From NCBI GenBank assembly GCA_964371035.1, contig CAYJLG010000018.1, positions 1 through 50,874 on the forward strand: a DNA stretch of 50,874 nucleotides. The letters are read 5' to 3'. Of the stretch, positions 26,065 through 34,486 are shown in pieces. This stretch comes from UBA1535 sp964371035. GTDB taxonomy: Bacteria; Bacillota; Clostridia; Tissierellales; Sedimentibacteraceae. The notes beneath the pieces were generated by a model. That model saw only the letters and a list, made by a program, of their open reading frames with translations. It ran no database searches and had not been told where the DNA came from. The translations under genes were made by a program, and so were the position numbers. Each line of letters starts with the position of its first letter. Position 1 is the first letter of the stretch.

Positions 26065-26173
26065 AACAGTAGGAGCGAGTTCCTATCCTTTCATATTTCA
26101 TTGAATTTCCAATGCATCCGTTTTTTACAGATTTATATGTATTTTTCGGTGTGGTCAAGGCCACACCCTACAA

Positions 26174-26227
26174 TATTTTGTATTTCAACATTTTATAGGA
26201 TAATTTGTGAATTGATGCATTTGTCTT
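26174..26227 (+). repeat. Dispersed intergenic repeat family 2, copy 2
   Basis: TATAGGATAATTTGTGAATT and its flanks align over about 50 bases with the inverted copy at 12893-12951. The copy lies just after the MATE gene stop on that gene's 3' side. Confidence 0.6.
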
Positions 26228-26229
26228 GA

Positions 26230-27582
26230 TTACAACAGGTTAATAGTATCTTTATAAATTTTTCTATATGTAATTAAGCTTATTATAAGTGCTACAAACT
26301 CAGCAACAGGAAATGCAAACCAAACATATGTCAAGCCTACCTTTGACAATAAATACGCTACAGGTAAAATAATTACTAACTGTCTTAATATAGAAATATA
26401 CATGCTGTTCTGACCTTTTCCCAAGGCTTGGAAAAGAGTAGACAATGTAATATTTATAGCTGCGAAAACAAAGCAAGATGAAATAACTCTCAAAGCCACT
26501 ACTCCAATTTCAATCATATTTTCAGAAGCATTAAACATCATGAGTAACGGTTCGGGAATTAACATAAACATTAAGGTTCCTGCTCCCATTATTAAAATTG
26601 CTATAGCTGTGCCAATTTTTTGAGCCTGTATCAATCTATCTTTATTCTTAGCACCATAATTGAATCCTAATATCGGCATAAGTCCTTGTGTCAAACCAAA
26701 TACAGGCATGAAGACGAAAGATTGCAGTTTATAATAAACACCTAAAACTGATACTGCAGATTCTGAAAAGGTAATTAAAATACTGTTCAATCCTACTATC
26801 ATTACTGAAGCTATAGACTGCATAATCATTGAAGGAAAGCCTACCGCATAAATATTTTTAATTGTATGGAAATTTAGTTTAAATCCCTTGAAATTTATGT
26901 TAACGGCATGTTTTTTCTTGAAAAGCACATATACAGCACAAGTCATTGCTAATATTTGACCAATAACTGTCGCTATTGCTGCGCCACTTATCCCCATTTC
27001 AGGCAATCCAAACATTCCAAATATTAAAATAGGATCTAGCACTATATTTGTAATTGCACCTACAAGTTGAAACAGCATAGGATAAATCATATTTCCTGTA
27101 GCTTGTAGCGTTTTTTCAACGTTAATATGTACAAATATTCCAAAAGACATAGTAGCCACTATTATTATATAGTCATATCCCATATTGATGATAGTTTCAT
27201 TATCTGTAAAATATTCAAAGAAAGTTCTTGTAAATAGTATTCCTAAAACAGCAAAAATTAGCCAAGAAAATATTCCGAGCAATACTCCATGTGCAGCCGC
27301 ACTATCCGCTTCTTCTTGTTTTTGTTCGCCTAATTTTCTTGATATAAATGAATTTAGCCCTACTCCTGTGCCTACCGCTACAGCTATAATCATAGTTTGT
27401 ACGGGAAAAGAAAGCGACACGGCAGTCAAAGCCTCTTCTCCAATTTGAGCTACAAAAATACTATCTACTATATTGTATAATGACTGTACCAACATTGAAA
27501 AAATAACTGGTAAAGACATTTTCAAAAGCAATCCAAAAATAGGCTCTGTACCCATTTTATTTTTTTCTGTAGTTGATTTCAT
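26230..27582 (-). CDS. MATE family efflux transporter
   Basis: A 450-residue integral membrane protein with twelve hydrophobic segments. Family landmarks are PVIFSMLVQSLYNIVDSIFV near the N-terminus, AVGTGVGLNSFISRKLGE and, in the second half, FGLTQGLMPILGFNYGAKNK. MATE proteins expel cationic drugs, dyes or metabolites in exchange for Na+ or H+. This one resembles the DinF/VmrA-like branch common in clostridia. The start has GGATGG before it. It stands alone between a terminator upstream and the repeat region downstream. Substrate cannot be inferred. Confidence 0.93.
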   Translation of the reverse strand: MKSTTEKNKMGTEPIFGLLLKMSLPVIFSMLVQSLYNIVDSIFVAQIGEEALTAVSLSFPVQTMIIAVAVGTGVGLNSFISRKLGEQKQEEADSAAAHGVLLGIFSWLIFAVLGILFTRTFFEYFTDNETIINMGYDYIIIVATMSFGIFVHINVEKTLQATGNMIYPMLFQLVGAITNIVLDPILIFGMFGLPEMGISGAAIATVIGQILAMTCAVYVLFKKKHAVNINFKGFKLNFHTIKNIYAVGFPSMIMQSIASVMIVGLNSILITFSESAVSVLGVYYKLQSFVFMPVFGLTQGLMPILGFNYGAKNKDRLIQAQKIGTAIAILIMGAGTLMFMLIPEPLLMMFNASENMIEIGVVALRVISSCFVFAAINITLSTLFQALGKGQNSMYISILRQLVIILPVAYLLSKVGLTYVWFAFPVAEFVALIISLITYRKIYKDTINLL

Positions 27583-27621
27583 CTTATTTCCATCCTTATA
27601 CTTATTTTATCCTCTAACATT

Positions 27622-27661
27622 AAAAGATATGGTAAAATGATCCACACTTTACCATATCTTT
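27622..27661 (-). terminator. Terminator of the oligopeptide ABC operon
   Basis: A perfect 14-bp stem (AAAGATATGGTAAA with TTTACCATATCTTT) with an 11-base loop lies 43 bases after the last ABC gene on the minus strand, followed by T-rich sequence. Confidence 0.85.
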
Positions 27662-27703
27662 AAGCAAAACTATTTTATTACTTTTCAATATCCATGTCAA
27701 TGA

Positions 27704-28663
27704 TTAAATTAATTTTTCAGCATGGATACAAGCTACTTCATGATCAGGTCTTAACATTCTTAAATCAACGTTCTTTCCTGTACACTCAGGTGTAGCATGA
27801 TTACAACGTGGCGCAAAACGACACCCTGGTTTTGGCTCTATAGGAGAAGTTATTTCTCCTTTTAGAAGTATTCTATCCTTTTTCTGATTATAAACTGGCT
27901 CAGGGATAGCTGACAATAAAGCCTTTGTGTACGGATGTAATGGATTTGAAAACAAATCTTTCTTAGGTGATTGTTCTATTACATTACCTAAGTACATTAC
28001 ACAAATATTGTCACTTATATGTTTTACAACTGAAAAGTCATGTGTTATAAAGATATAAGTTAAGTTCAAATCTCTTTGAAGATCCATCATTAAGTTGATA
28101 ACCTGTGCTTGGATAGAAACGTCAAGTGCAGAAACAGGCTCATCACAAACTATAAATTCAGGATTTAAAGCAAGTGCTCTAGCAACGCCTATTCTTTGTC
28201 TACGTCCTCCATCAAGCTCGTGAGGGTATGAATTAACCAATCTCTCAGCAAGTCCAACTGTAGACATAAGTTCAGCTACTTTTTTTTCTAATTCAGCCTT
28301 AGTTTTGAATGTGTTGTAAATCTGGAAAGGCTCACTAATAATCTGAGAAACACTCATTCTAGGATTAAGCGATGAAAATGGATCTTGGAAAATCATCTGC
28401 ATTTTTTTTCTCAAATTTTTAAGTTCAGGTTTTGAAGGAGCAGAAATATCTTCTCCATTAAAAAATATTTGACCTGAAGTTGGGTTTAGAAGGTGTAAAA
28501 CTGTTCTACCAAGTGTAGATTTTCCACATCCTGATTCACCAACTACTCCTAAAGTTGTACCTTTTTCTATTTTAAAGTTAACTTTGTCAACCGCATGTAA
28601 CATACCTCTCGGAGTCTTAAAGTATTGACATAAGTCTTTAACTTCTAATAAAGTATTACTCAT
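27704..28663 (-). CDS. Oligopeptide/dipeptide ABC transporter ATP-binding protein, OppF/DppF type
   Basis: The second ATPase of the peptide importer, about 319 residues. Walker A is GESGCGKS, Walker B is FIVCDEPVSALDV, the switch His is in FITHDFSV, and the C-terminal Opp/Dpp extension has clustered cysteines (GCRFAPRCNHATPECTGK) that can bind an iron-sulfur cluster. The signature reads LDGGRRQR instead of LSGGQRQR, a variant I recall from clostridial OppF-like proteins, so it is probably functional. The start is ATG 28663, overlapping the preceding stop (TAATG) with CAGGAGG upstream; an in-frame start at 28699 would lie inside the previous gene. Confidence 0.92.
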   Translation of the reverse strand: MSNTLLEVKDLCQYFKTPRGMLHAVDKVNFKIEKGTTLGVVGESGCGKSTLGRTVLHLLNPTSGQIFFNGEDISAPSKPELKNLRKKMQMIFQDPFSSLNPRMSVSQIISEPFQIYNTFKTKAELEKKVAELMSTVGLAERLVNSYPHELDGGRRQRIGVARALALNPEFIVCDEPVSALDVSIQAQVINLMMDLQRDLNLTYIFITHDFSVVKHISDNICVMYLGNVIEQSPKKDLFSNPLHPYTKALLSAIPEPVYNQKKDRILLKGEITSPIEPKPGCRFAPRCNHATPECTGKNVDLRMLRPDHEVACIHAEKLI

Positions 28664-29652
28664 TATTTCGCCTCCTGTTCTCTCTTTGCCACGTGACAAC
28701 TAATAAGGTGTCCGTTAGGAAGAGTGTAAGGTTTTGGTGTTTCTTTTTTGCATATTTCTTCACACATACTACATCTTGGGTGGAAGCTACATCCTGACGG
28801 CAAGTTCGTAGGGTCAGGCATAAGTCCTGGGATAGATATCAATCTTTCTGAGTCTTCTTCAAGTCTAGGAATAGATGTGAAAAGACCTTTTGTGTATGGA
28901 TGTAAAGTATTTTCAAAAATTTCTTGAACACTACCTGATTCTATTATTTGTCCAGCATAGATAATCGCAACATCATCACAAACCTCTGCAACAACACCAA
29001 GGTCATGAGTAATTAGTAACATTGAAGTTCCTAATTCTTTACGTAGGTTTGAAATTAAATCTAAAACCTGTGCTTGAATAGTAACATCAAGTGCTGTAGT
29101 AGGCTCATCAGCTAAAAGTAAATTCGGTTCACAAGCTAATGCCATGGCAATAACTATACGTTGCTTCATACCACCTGAGAATTGATGTGGGTATTCTGAA
29201 TATCTGTCAGCAGGAATACCAACCATCTCAATCATGTCACATGCACGCTTCATAGCATCTGCTTTACTCACCTTATTATGTAAAAGAATAACTTCTGTTA
29301 TCTGCTCACCTATTGTCATAACAGGGTTTAGTGAAGTCATTGGATCTTGGAAAATCATAGAAATTTTACTACCTCTAACTTTTTTCATCTGATTTTCTGA
29401 TATTTTTAGGATATCTTCTCCATCATAAAAGATTTCTCCCGAAACTATTTCTCCTGGTGGATCTGGGATAAGTCTCATAATACCTAGCGCAGTAGTAGTT
29501 TTTCCTGCTCCTGTTTCACCAACAAGACCTAAAGTTTTTCCTTTTCCAATATTAAAAGACATATTTGAAACTGCTGCAACAGTACCATCGTCTGTTACAT
29601 ATCTTATAGTCAAATCTTTAACGGAAAGAAGATTTTTATTATCTGTAGTCAT
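28663..29652 (-). CDS. Oligopeptide/dipeptide ABC transporter ATP-binding protein, OppD/DppD type
   Basis: The first ATPase of the importer, 329 residues. Walker A is GETGAGKT, the signature is FSGGMKQR, Walker B is LLLADEPTTALDV, and the switch His is in LITHDLGV. The C-terminal Opp/Dpp extension has PSGCSFHPRCSMCEEICKKE with four to five cysteines. It forms the ATPase heterodimer with the next protein. AGGAGG precedes the ATG. It follows the permease gene by 12 bases in the same operon. Confidence 0.94.
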   Translation of the reverse strand: MTTDNKNLLSVKDLTIRYVTDDGTVAAVSNMSFNIGKGKTLGLVGETGAGKTTTALGIMRLIPDPPGEIVSGEIFYDGEDILKISENQMKKVRGSKISMIFQDPMTSLNPVMTIGEQITEVILLHNKVSKADAMKRACDMIEMVGIPADRYSEYPHQFSGGMKQRIVIAMALACEPNLLLADEPTTALDVTIQAQVLDLISNLRKELGTSMLLITHDLGVVAEVCDDVAIIYAGQIIESGSVQEIFENTLHPYTKGLFTSIPRLEEDSERLISIPGLMPDPTNLPSGCSFHPRCSMCEEICKKETPKPYTLPNGHLISCHVAKREQEAK

Positions 29653-29664
29653 TTTTATACCTCC

Positions 29665-30600
29665 TTATCGCTTTAAACGCGGATCAAGTGCGTCTCTTAA
29701 CCCATCGCCGAATAAATTAAGTGCAAAGATTGTTATCATTATGCAAAATCCTGGGAACATAACAACATACCATTCGTCTCTTAAGTACTGACGTCCTGCT
29801 GAAAGCATAGCTCCCCACTCAGGTGATGGTGGTTGGATTCCCAATCCTATAAAGCTTAATCCTGCTGCCGAAAGTATCGCACCCGCAACACCTAAAGTAG
29901 CTTGAACTATTAACGGAGATAAAGCATTTGGTAATATGTGTCTAAATATAATTCTAAAGTCAGAAGCTCCTATAGAACGTGCAGCTTCAACAAACTCTTG
30001 TCCTCTAACAGACAATACAGATGCTCTTACTATACGTACATACGACGGTATCGCACCTATACCAACTGCGATCATAACGTTTCTAAGTCCTGGTCCAAAC
30101 GCAGAAGTAATAGAAATTGCAAGCAAAATACTTGGAATAGCAAGCATAACATCAACAAATCTCATTATCAAGTTATCAACTAGTTTTCCATAATATCCAG
30201 CAAGAGCTCCCAACAGTCCACCTGTGATAGCAGATATACTTACTGCAATACCTCCAACCATAAGTGAAACTCTTGAACCATGTACAAGTCTAGAGAAAAT
30301 GTCTCTACCTAAGTTATCTGTACCCAATAAATATGTATTTCCATTTCTATCTGTATAATCTTCTTCTTCTGCACCAAAAAATCTCATAAATGATGGTTCA
30401 GTAAATTTAGCTCTTAACTCTTGATCATCAATACCATAAGGAGCTATAAAGTCAGCAAAAATAGCTGTAAATATCAATACTAATATAATGAAAAGTCCAA
30501 ACATCGCCGATTTATTTCTTCTTAATCTTTTTAAAATTTCTTTATTTACACTGTTTTTCTTTTTCTTTACAGTAGTATTTTGTGCATTTTTATTTTCCAT
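29665..30600 (-). CDS. Oligopeptide/dipeptide ABC transporter permease, OppC/DppC type
   Basis: A 311-residue permease with a short basic cytosolic N-terminus, a first helix (AMFGLFIILVLIFTAIFADF), a periplasm-like loop and the binding-protein-dependent transport domain of five helices. The EAA loop is EAARSIGASDFRIIFRHILP, and the typical C-terminal segment is GLSFIGLGIQPPSPEWGAML. It pairs with the OppB-type protein to form the membrane channel. GGAG precedes the ATG. Confidence 0.94.
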   Translation of the reverse strand: MENKNAQNTTVKKKKNSVNKEILKRLRRNKSAMFGLFIILVLIFTAIFADFIAPYGIDDQELRAKFTEPSFMRFFGAEEEDYTDRNGNTYLLGTDNLGRDIFSRLVHGSRVSLMVGGIAVSISAITGGLLGALAGYYGKLVDNLIMRFVDVMLAIPSILLAISITSAFGPGLRNVMIAVGIGAIPSYVRIVRASVLSVRGQEFVEAARSIGASDFRIIFRHILPNALSPLIVQATLGVAGAILSAAGLSFIGLGIQPPSPEWGAMLSAGRQYLRDEWYVVMFPGFCIMITIFALNLFGDGLRDALDPRLKR

Positions 30601-30606
30601 TCTCTA

Positions 30607-31551
30607 TTATTCTCCTTTCTTTGCAGTTTTATATGTTGCTTTTATTCTTGGATCTATGAAAGCATAAAGAATATCTACTATTAAGTTAACTACAGTAAAT
30701 ATCGCAGCTATAACTAAAACTCCGCCTTGAACAGATGGATAGTCTCTTTTCTTTATAGCATCAACCATAAATCTACCAAGTCCTGGAACAGAGAAAATCG
30801 ACTCTGTAAGAACAGCACCGCCAAGTAAGAAACCAAACTGAAGACCAATAACTGTGATTATAGGAATAAGTGCATTTTTTAACTGGTGTCTAAATATAAT
30901 TACAGATTCTTTTTGTCCTTTAGCTCTCGCAGTTCTAACATAATCTTGTCTAATTACTTCAAGCATAGAAGATCTTGTCATTCTTGTGATTGTAGCTGCT
31001 GATGATGTTCCGATAGTAACAACAGGCAATACCCAGTGTAACGGAGTATCAAATCCTGATACTGGAAACCATCCTAATCCTAGTGAAAATATTAATACAA
31101 GTATCATACCTTGCCAGAAGTTAGGCATAGATACACCAAGCAATGCAACTACCATCATAACGTTATCAAATAAAGAATATTGCTTTGTCGCAGATATGAT
31201 ACCAATTGGTATACCTATACCTACCGCCAACAATATACTAAGTCCAGCTAACAATAAAGTAGTTGGAAATCTTGCAAATATCTCTTCTGAAACAGGCTGC
31301 TTTGAGTCATAAGAAATACCAAAATCTCCTGTTACAGCATTTGCTACGTATTTAACATATCTTACAAAAAATGGATCGTTAAGTCCTAATTCTTCTTCTA
31401 ATGCAGCAATATCCTTTGGATCTGCTGATTCACCTAACATAGTTACAGCAGGATTACCAGGCGTAAAATAAAGCAATGTGAATATTACAAAACTTACTGC
31501 AAGCAATACTGGAAACATCATGAGAATTCTTTTAATAATAAACTTATGCAA
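30607..31551 (-). CDS. Oligopeptide/dipeptide ABC transporter permease, OppB/DppB type
   Basis: A 314-residue permease with six helices. The N-terminus MHKFIIKRILMMFPVLLAVS and the segment LYFTPGNPAVTMLGE are typical of OppB/DppB. The EAA loop is RTARAKGQKESVIIFRHQLK, and the C-terminus has FSVPGLGRFMVDAIKKRDYP. It lies six bases before the second permease gene. It is separated from the binding-protein gene by a gap containing a large perfect palindrome, which probably lowers its expression relative to that gene. Confidence 0.94.
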   Translation of the reverse strand: MHKFIIKRILMMFPVLLAVSFVIFTLLYFTPGNPAVTMLGESADPKDIAALEEELGLNDPFFVRYVKYVANAVTGDFGISYDSKQPVSEEIFARFPTTLLLAGLSILLAVGIGIPIGIISATKQYSLFDNVMMVVALLGVSMPNFWQGMILVLIFSLGLGWFPVSGFDTPLHWVLPVVTIGTSSAATITRMTRSSMLEVIRQDYVRTARAKGQKESVIIFRHQLKNALIPIITVIGLQFGFLLGGAVLTESIFSVPGLGRFMVDAIKKRDYPSVQGGVLVIAAIFTVVNLIVDILYAFIDPRIKATYKTAKKGE

Positions 31552-31619
31552 AATATCTCTCCTTTCAATTTTTATTAATTGTAGTTTATAGATATTTGTT
31601 TATACCTATACACTTAGAA

Positions 31620-31649
31620 AGCAGCTCTGCTCGTACGAGCAGAGCTGCT
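31620..31649 (-). terminator. 30-base perfect palindrome between binding-protein and permease genes (attenuator)
   Basis: Bases 31620-31649 are exactly self-complementary, with 15-bp arms beginning AGCAGCTCTGCTCG. On the minus strand it comes 32 bases after the binding-protein stop and is followed by a short T stretch. Such a stem commonly allows the binding protein to be made in excess over the membrane parts, by partial termination or by protecting the upstream mRNA. Confidence 0.75.
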
Positions 31650-31681
31650 GCTTTTAAGTTCAAACTATTATGATTTAATTT

Positions 31682-33307
31682 TTATTCAAAGTATACGTTG
31701 TATAATACGTGGTGTCCAGCAGGATTGTTTACAAATCCTTTAACATTTGATCTAACAACGTTTAAGTCTTCACCTTGGTTAATGAATATCCATGGAGCGT
31801 CATCACGAATTAATTGTTGAGCTTCTTTGTATGCAGCTTCACGTTCAGCTGGATCAGTTGAAGTACGACCTAAGTCAAGTAATTCATCAACTCTATCATT
31901 TTTGTAGAACGTTCTGTTACCTGCAGTACCAAATTGGCTTGAGTGGAATGTAGCATATAGACCGTAATCAGGATCACCAGTTACACAAACCCAACCAAGG
32001 ATAAACATATCATGCTCTCCGTTTGCAGTTGCTTCTAAGTATGTTGACCATTCAACAGTTTCAACTTGTACATCGATACCGATAGCACCAAGTTGGTTTT
32101 GAACGATTTCAGTAATTTCTATACGTGTAGCATTGTCATTTGTCCAAAGTGTAGTTGAGAATCCATCTGGATATCCAGCTTCAGCAAGTAAAGCTTTAGC
32201 AGCATCTACATCATATGCATATGGCTCTAATTCATCATTGAATGCCCAAACGCCTTCGTTTATAGGACCAGCTGATGGAGCACCAGTTCCGTAGTAAACT
32301 ACGTCAACTATTGTTTCCATATCTAATGCTAAGTTTATAGCTTGACGAACTTTAGGATCATTAAATGGCTCTTTATTAACATTGAATCCGATGTAACCAT
32401 TAGAGAAGTTAAGGCTTCTGATTAATTCTAATTCAGCATTTTCTTCAACTCTTTCAACATCTGATGGAGCGATATCATAAGCTATATGAATATCTCCGTT
32501 TTCAACTGATAAAGTTCTTGAAGAGTTTTCAACTATAGTTCTGATTACTAAGTTTTCAACTTTTGCAGGCTCTCCCCAGTATGCATCGTTTTTAACTAGA
32601 GTTATTTTATCATCTGCTTGCCACTCTACAAATTTGTAAGGGCCTGTTCCATTAGGCATAACAGCCATATCTGATTCAGACATGCTTTCAGTAGTAGTTT
32701 TGTCAACCATACCTATAGCTGAGTGAGCAAAGTGTGCAAGGATTGGTGCGAATGGGAATTTAAGACCTACGCTAACTTCGTATTCGCTTATTTCTTCTAA
32801 TTTAGTAGTATCTACAGCACTAATGATGTGACCTACGTTTGGTGAATTAGCAGCTCTATCAAGTGAAAACACAACGTCTTCAGCAGTGAAAGCTTCGCCA
32901 TTATGGAAAGTTACACCTTCTTTTAATTTCAATATAAGCGTAGAACCTTCATTTGTAAATTCATAAGTATCTACTAGAGAAGGTACAACGTTCATGTCTT
33001 GATCGAAATCAAACAATGTGTTGAAAATTTGTTTCTTAACACGTGAACCAGGTTGTTCGTTTTGTCCATGTGGATCTAAACTTGCTGGGTCCGCGCCTTG
33101 AGCTACTATTAAAGTATCTCCTGTTGGTTCTGCATCAGTATCTGTGTCTGTATCTGTATCTGTGTCTGTATCAGTGTCAGTATCAGTATCTGTGCTTGTT
33201 CCTGTGTCTGTTCCTGTGTCTGTTGCTGTATCATCTGAGCCACCGCAACCAGCAAATGTACCCATCATTAATGCAACAACTAAAAGTAAAGCAATAATTT
33301 TTTTCAT
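31682..33307 (-). CDS. Oligopeptide/dipeptide ABC transporter substrate-binding lipoprotein
   Basis: A 541-residue solute-binding protein of family 5 (SBP_bac_5). Residues 1-20 form a lipoprotein signal ending in TFAG-Cys21. The following linker, about residues 27-58, is almost pure Thr-Asp repeats and probably spans the cell wall matrix. The ligand-binding body contains GVTFHNGEAFTAEDVVFSLD and PFNDPKVRQAINLALDMETI, both family landmarks. It captures peptides for the four downstream transporter proteins. GGGAGG precedes the ATG. Its mRNA has a leader of about 200 bases with several stems. Confidence 0.95.
   Translation of the reverse strand: MKKIIALLLVVALMMGTFAGCGGSDDTATDTGTDTGTSTDTDTDTDTDTDTDTDTDTDAEPTGDTLIVAQGADPASLDPHGQNEQPGSRVKKQIFNTLFDFDQDMNVVPSLVDTYEFTNEGSTLILKLKEGVTFHNGEAFTAEDVVFSLDRAANSPNVGHIISAVDTTKLEEISEYEVSVGLKFPFAPILAHFAHSAIGMVDKTTTESMSESDMAVMPNGTGPYKFVEWQADDKITLVKNDAYWGEPAKVENLVIRTIVENSSRTLSVENGDIHIAYDIAPSDVERVEENAELELIRSLNFSNGYIGFNVNKEPFNDPKVRQAINLALDMETIVDVVYYGTGAPSAGPINEGVWAFNDELEPYAYDVDAAKALLAEAGYPDGFSTTLWTNDNATRIEITEIVQNQLGAIGIDVQVETVEWSTYLEATANGEHDMFILGWVCVTGDPDYGLYATFHSSQFGTAGNRTFYKNDRVDELLDLGRTSTDPAEREAAYKEAQQLIRDDAPWIFINQGEDLNVVRSNVKGFVNNPAGHHVLYNVYFE
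33135..33231. repeat. Imperfect hexanucleotide repeat encoding the Thr-Asp linker
   Basis: About sixteen units related to TCTGTR/TCAGTR run in tandem. The unit is six bases, two codons, so changes in copy number would lengthen or shorten the lipoprotein linker without a frameshift. It resembles neither CRISPR nor a regulatory repeat. Confidence 0.8.
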
Positions 33308-33416
33308 TTTTTTCCTCCCAAAATTTGTTCCATAGTCTATTATTTTTTTATTTTGGCTATGGCTTAAAATTTATCTTAACTGAAGTTTGTTCTTCAGATT
33401 AGATCTTTTTAATGAT

Positions 33417-33510
33417 TTTCTGAGTAAAAGCGTGATACGCTAAAAAACTAAAATTTCTTAATGATAATATCTGTTTTATAATTTACTTTACAGATGCAAT
33501 CACTCAGAAA
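33417..33510 (-). ncRNA. Structured leader element, possible riboswitch or other cis-regulatory RNA
   Basis: On the minus strand a perfect 9-bp closing stem (TTTCTGAGT at 33510-33502 with ACTCAGAAA at 33425-33417) encloses two hairpins: ATCTGT/ACAGAT (33495-33490 with 33474-33469) and AGCGT/ACGCT with a 3-base loop (33441-33429). This makes a three-way-junction-like fold beginning about 10 bases after the predicted transcript start. I match it to no known riboswitch class, and a small inverted-repeat insertion is an alternative. Confidence 0.45.
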
Positions 33511-33518
33511 CTTAATAA

Positions 33519-33547
33519 ACTATAACACAAAAAAGAAACGTTGTCAA
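33519..33547 (-). promoter_or_regulatory. Sigma-A promoter of the peptide transporter operon
   Basis: The minus strand reads TTGACA (33547-33542) and TATAGT (33524-33519) with 17 bases between. It predicts a leader of about 200 bases before the lipoprotein start. Confidence 0.85.
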
Positions 33548-33637
33548 CAATTAATTTGATTATTTATTCGTAAAGCTGTAAATAATATTGAAATCTTAAC
33601 GTTTTTAAATGTTCGATTTTAGTTGAGTTTTTAGTAT

Positions 33638-34363
33638 TTATTTTTCTTCATACAATTTTATACCTTTTTTTGGATAATTTGTCATTACAACATCTACTCC
33701 TAATTCTTCCATCATTAAGAAATCTTCAGTATTATCCACTGTGTAAGTATGTATAGGCACATTAAGTTCCTTTGCTATCGCAGTAGTCTCTTTTGTTACA
33801 TATAAATAGTTTGGATGCAAGGCATCTGCTTTAGTAAGTCTTAGTAATTCTTCTATAGTAATTACAGGTTGAGAATATAATACACCTGTTTTGACAGAAT
33901 TGTCTAATTCCTTAATCTTTAATAATGCCATGTGATCAAATGATGAAATTATTACATTTTCTTTAACGCCTGATTTTTCTATCAATTCTAAAACTTTTTC
34001 TTCTATCCCTGGATAAAAAATCGACCCCAACTTAATTTCTATGTTTATAGTTATATTTGTTTTTTTTGCTAATTCTAAAAATTCATCCAACAATGGCAAT
34101 TTAATTCCCTTAAATTTTTTGTCAAACCAACTACCTGCATCCAATTGTTTTAACTCAAACAAATTTTTGTCTTTAATAAATCCTGTGCCATTAGTAGTTC
34201 TGTTTAGAGTCTCATCATGACATATAATTGCATATCCATCTTTACTTAAATGTACATCTAATTCTATACCTGCTACCTTTTGATTTATTGCTTCTTGAAA
34301 TGCTATCATCGTATTTTCTGGAAATTCGCCTGAGGCTCCTCTATGTGCCCATACTCTACTCAT
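33638..34363 (-). CDS. Glycerophosphodiester phosphodiesterase
   Basis: A 241-residue cytosolic GDPD/UgpQ-type enzyme that hydrolyses glycerophosphodiesters to glycerol-3-phosphate and an alcohol. The catalytic His pair and metal ligands are visible: AHRGASGEFPENT at the N-terminus (His7, Glu and Asn of PENT), IELDVHLSKDGYAIICHDE (Glu-x-Asp and His) and a barrel strand with ITINIEIK. The C-terminal GVDVVMTNYP closes the TIM barrel. AGGAGG precedes the ATG. It has no signal peptide, so it acts on lipid-head-group products taken into the cell. Confidence 0.93.
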   Translation of the reverse strand: MSRVWAHRGASGEFPENTMIAFQEAINQKVAGIELDVHLSKDGYAIICHDETLNRTTNGTGFIKDKNLFELKQLDAGSWFDKKFKGIKLPLLDEFLELAKKTNITINIEIKLGSIFYPGIEEKVLELIEKSGVKENVIISSFDHMALLKIKELDNSVKTGVLYSQPVITIEELLRLTKADALHPNYLYVTKETTAIAKELNVPIHTYTVDNTEDFLMMEELGVDVVMTNYPKKGIKLYEEK

Positions 34364-34389
34364 ATCTTCCTCCTATAATAAACAAAAAA

Positions 34390-34486
34390 GTTACTATTCA
34401 CAGTTAACATAATCCAATCTCTGTAAGGCTTCCATATTTTATTACTTTTTCCTTATTTACTACAGAAGTCGACTGTGAGTAGTAAC
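34390..34486 (+). repeat. MITE-like element family 1, copy C (97 bp, shortest form)
   Basis: Its ends GTTACTATTCACAGT and ACTGTGAGTAGTAAC are inverted repeats with one mismatch. The 8-base sequence ACAAAAAA is present directly on both flanks (34382-34389 and 34487-34494), which looks like a target-site duplication, although A-rich sequence makes chance plausible. The interior holds only the right-hand half of the longer copies. Confidence 0.8.

Larger units (their letters stand above)
25684..26229. other. 545-bp gene-free region made of repeats
   Basis: No protein gene is convincing here. From right to left it holds repeat family 2 (copy 2), a 7-bp hairpin GGTGTGG/CCACACC at 26148-26167, MITE-like copy B with an inserted hairpin-rich segment, and the promoter of the CNNM-type gene. 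An open frame over part of it is only the repeat read in frame. Confidence 0.7.
33308..33637. other. 330-bp gene-free leader/promoter region of the peptide transporter operon
   Basis: It contains the promoter at 33519, a multi-stem leader (33417-33510), two further hairpins (33380-33397, CTGAAG/CTTCAG; 33330-33362, CCATAG/CTATGG) and the ribosome site. Bases 33550-33637, after the phosphodiesterase gene, show nothing recognisable. Confidence 0.6.

Noticed and set aside
25931..26164. A 77-codon open frame on the minus strand in the gene-free region
   Set aside because: It runs across repeat copy B and its insert, has no ribosome site and no recognisable protein pattern.
26148..26167. GGTGTGG/CCACACC hairpin as terminator of the MATE gene
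   Set aside because: On the minus strand it is followed by A residues, not T, so it does not fit an intrinsic terminator; it is treated as part of the repeat region.
28200..28260. Non-canonical LDGGRRQR signature in the OppF-type ATPase as evidence of a dead subunit
   Set aside because: Walker A, Walker B with Glu, and switch His are intact, and I recall this variant from clostridial OppF-like proteins, so it is more likely a family feature.
33135..33231. Short tandem repeats that could suggest a CRISPR array or a separate reverse-strand gene
   Set aside because: Units are six bases with no spacers and encode the Thr-Asp linker of the lipoprotein; open frames on the other strand are by-products of the repeat.
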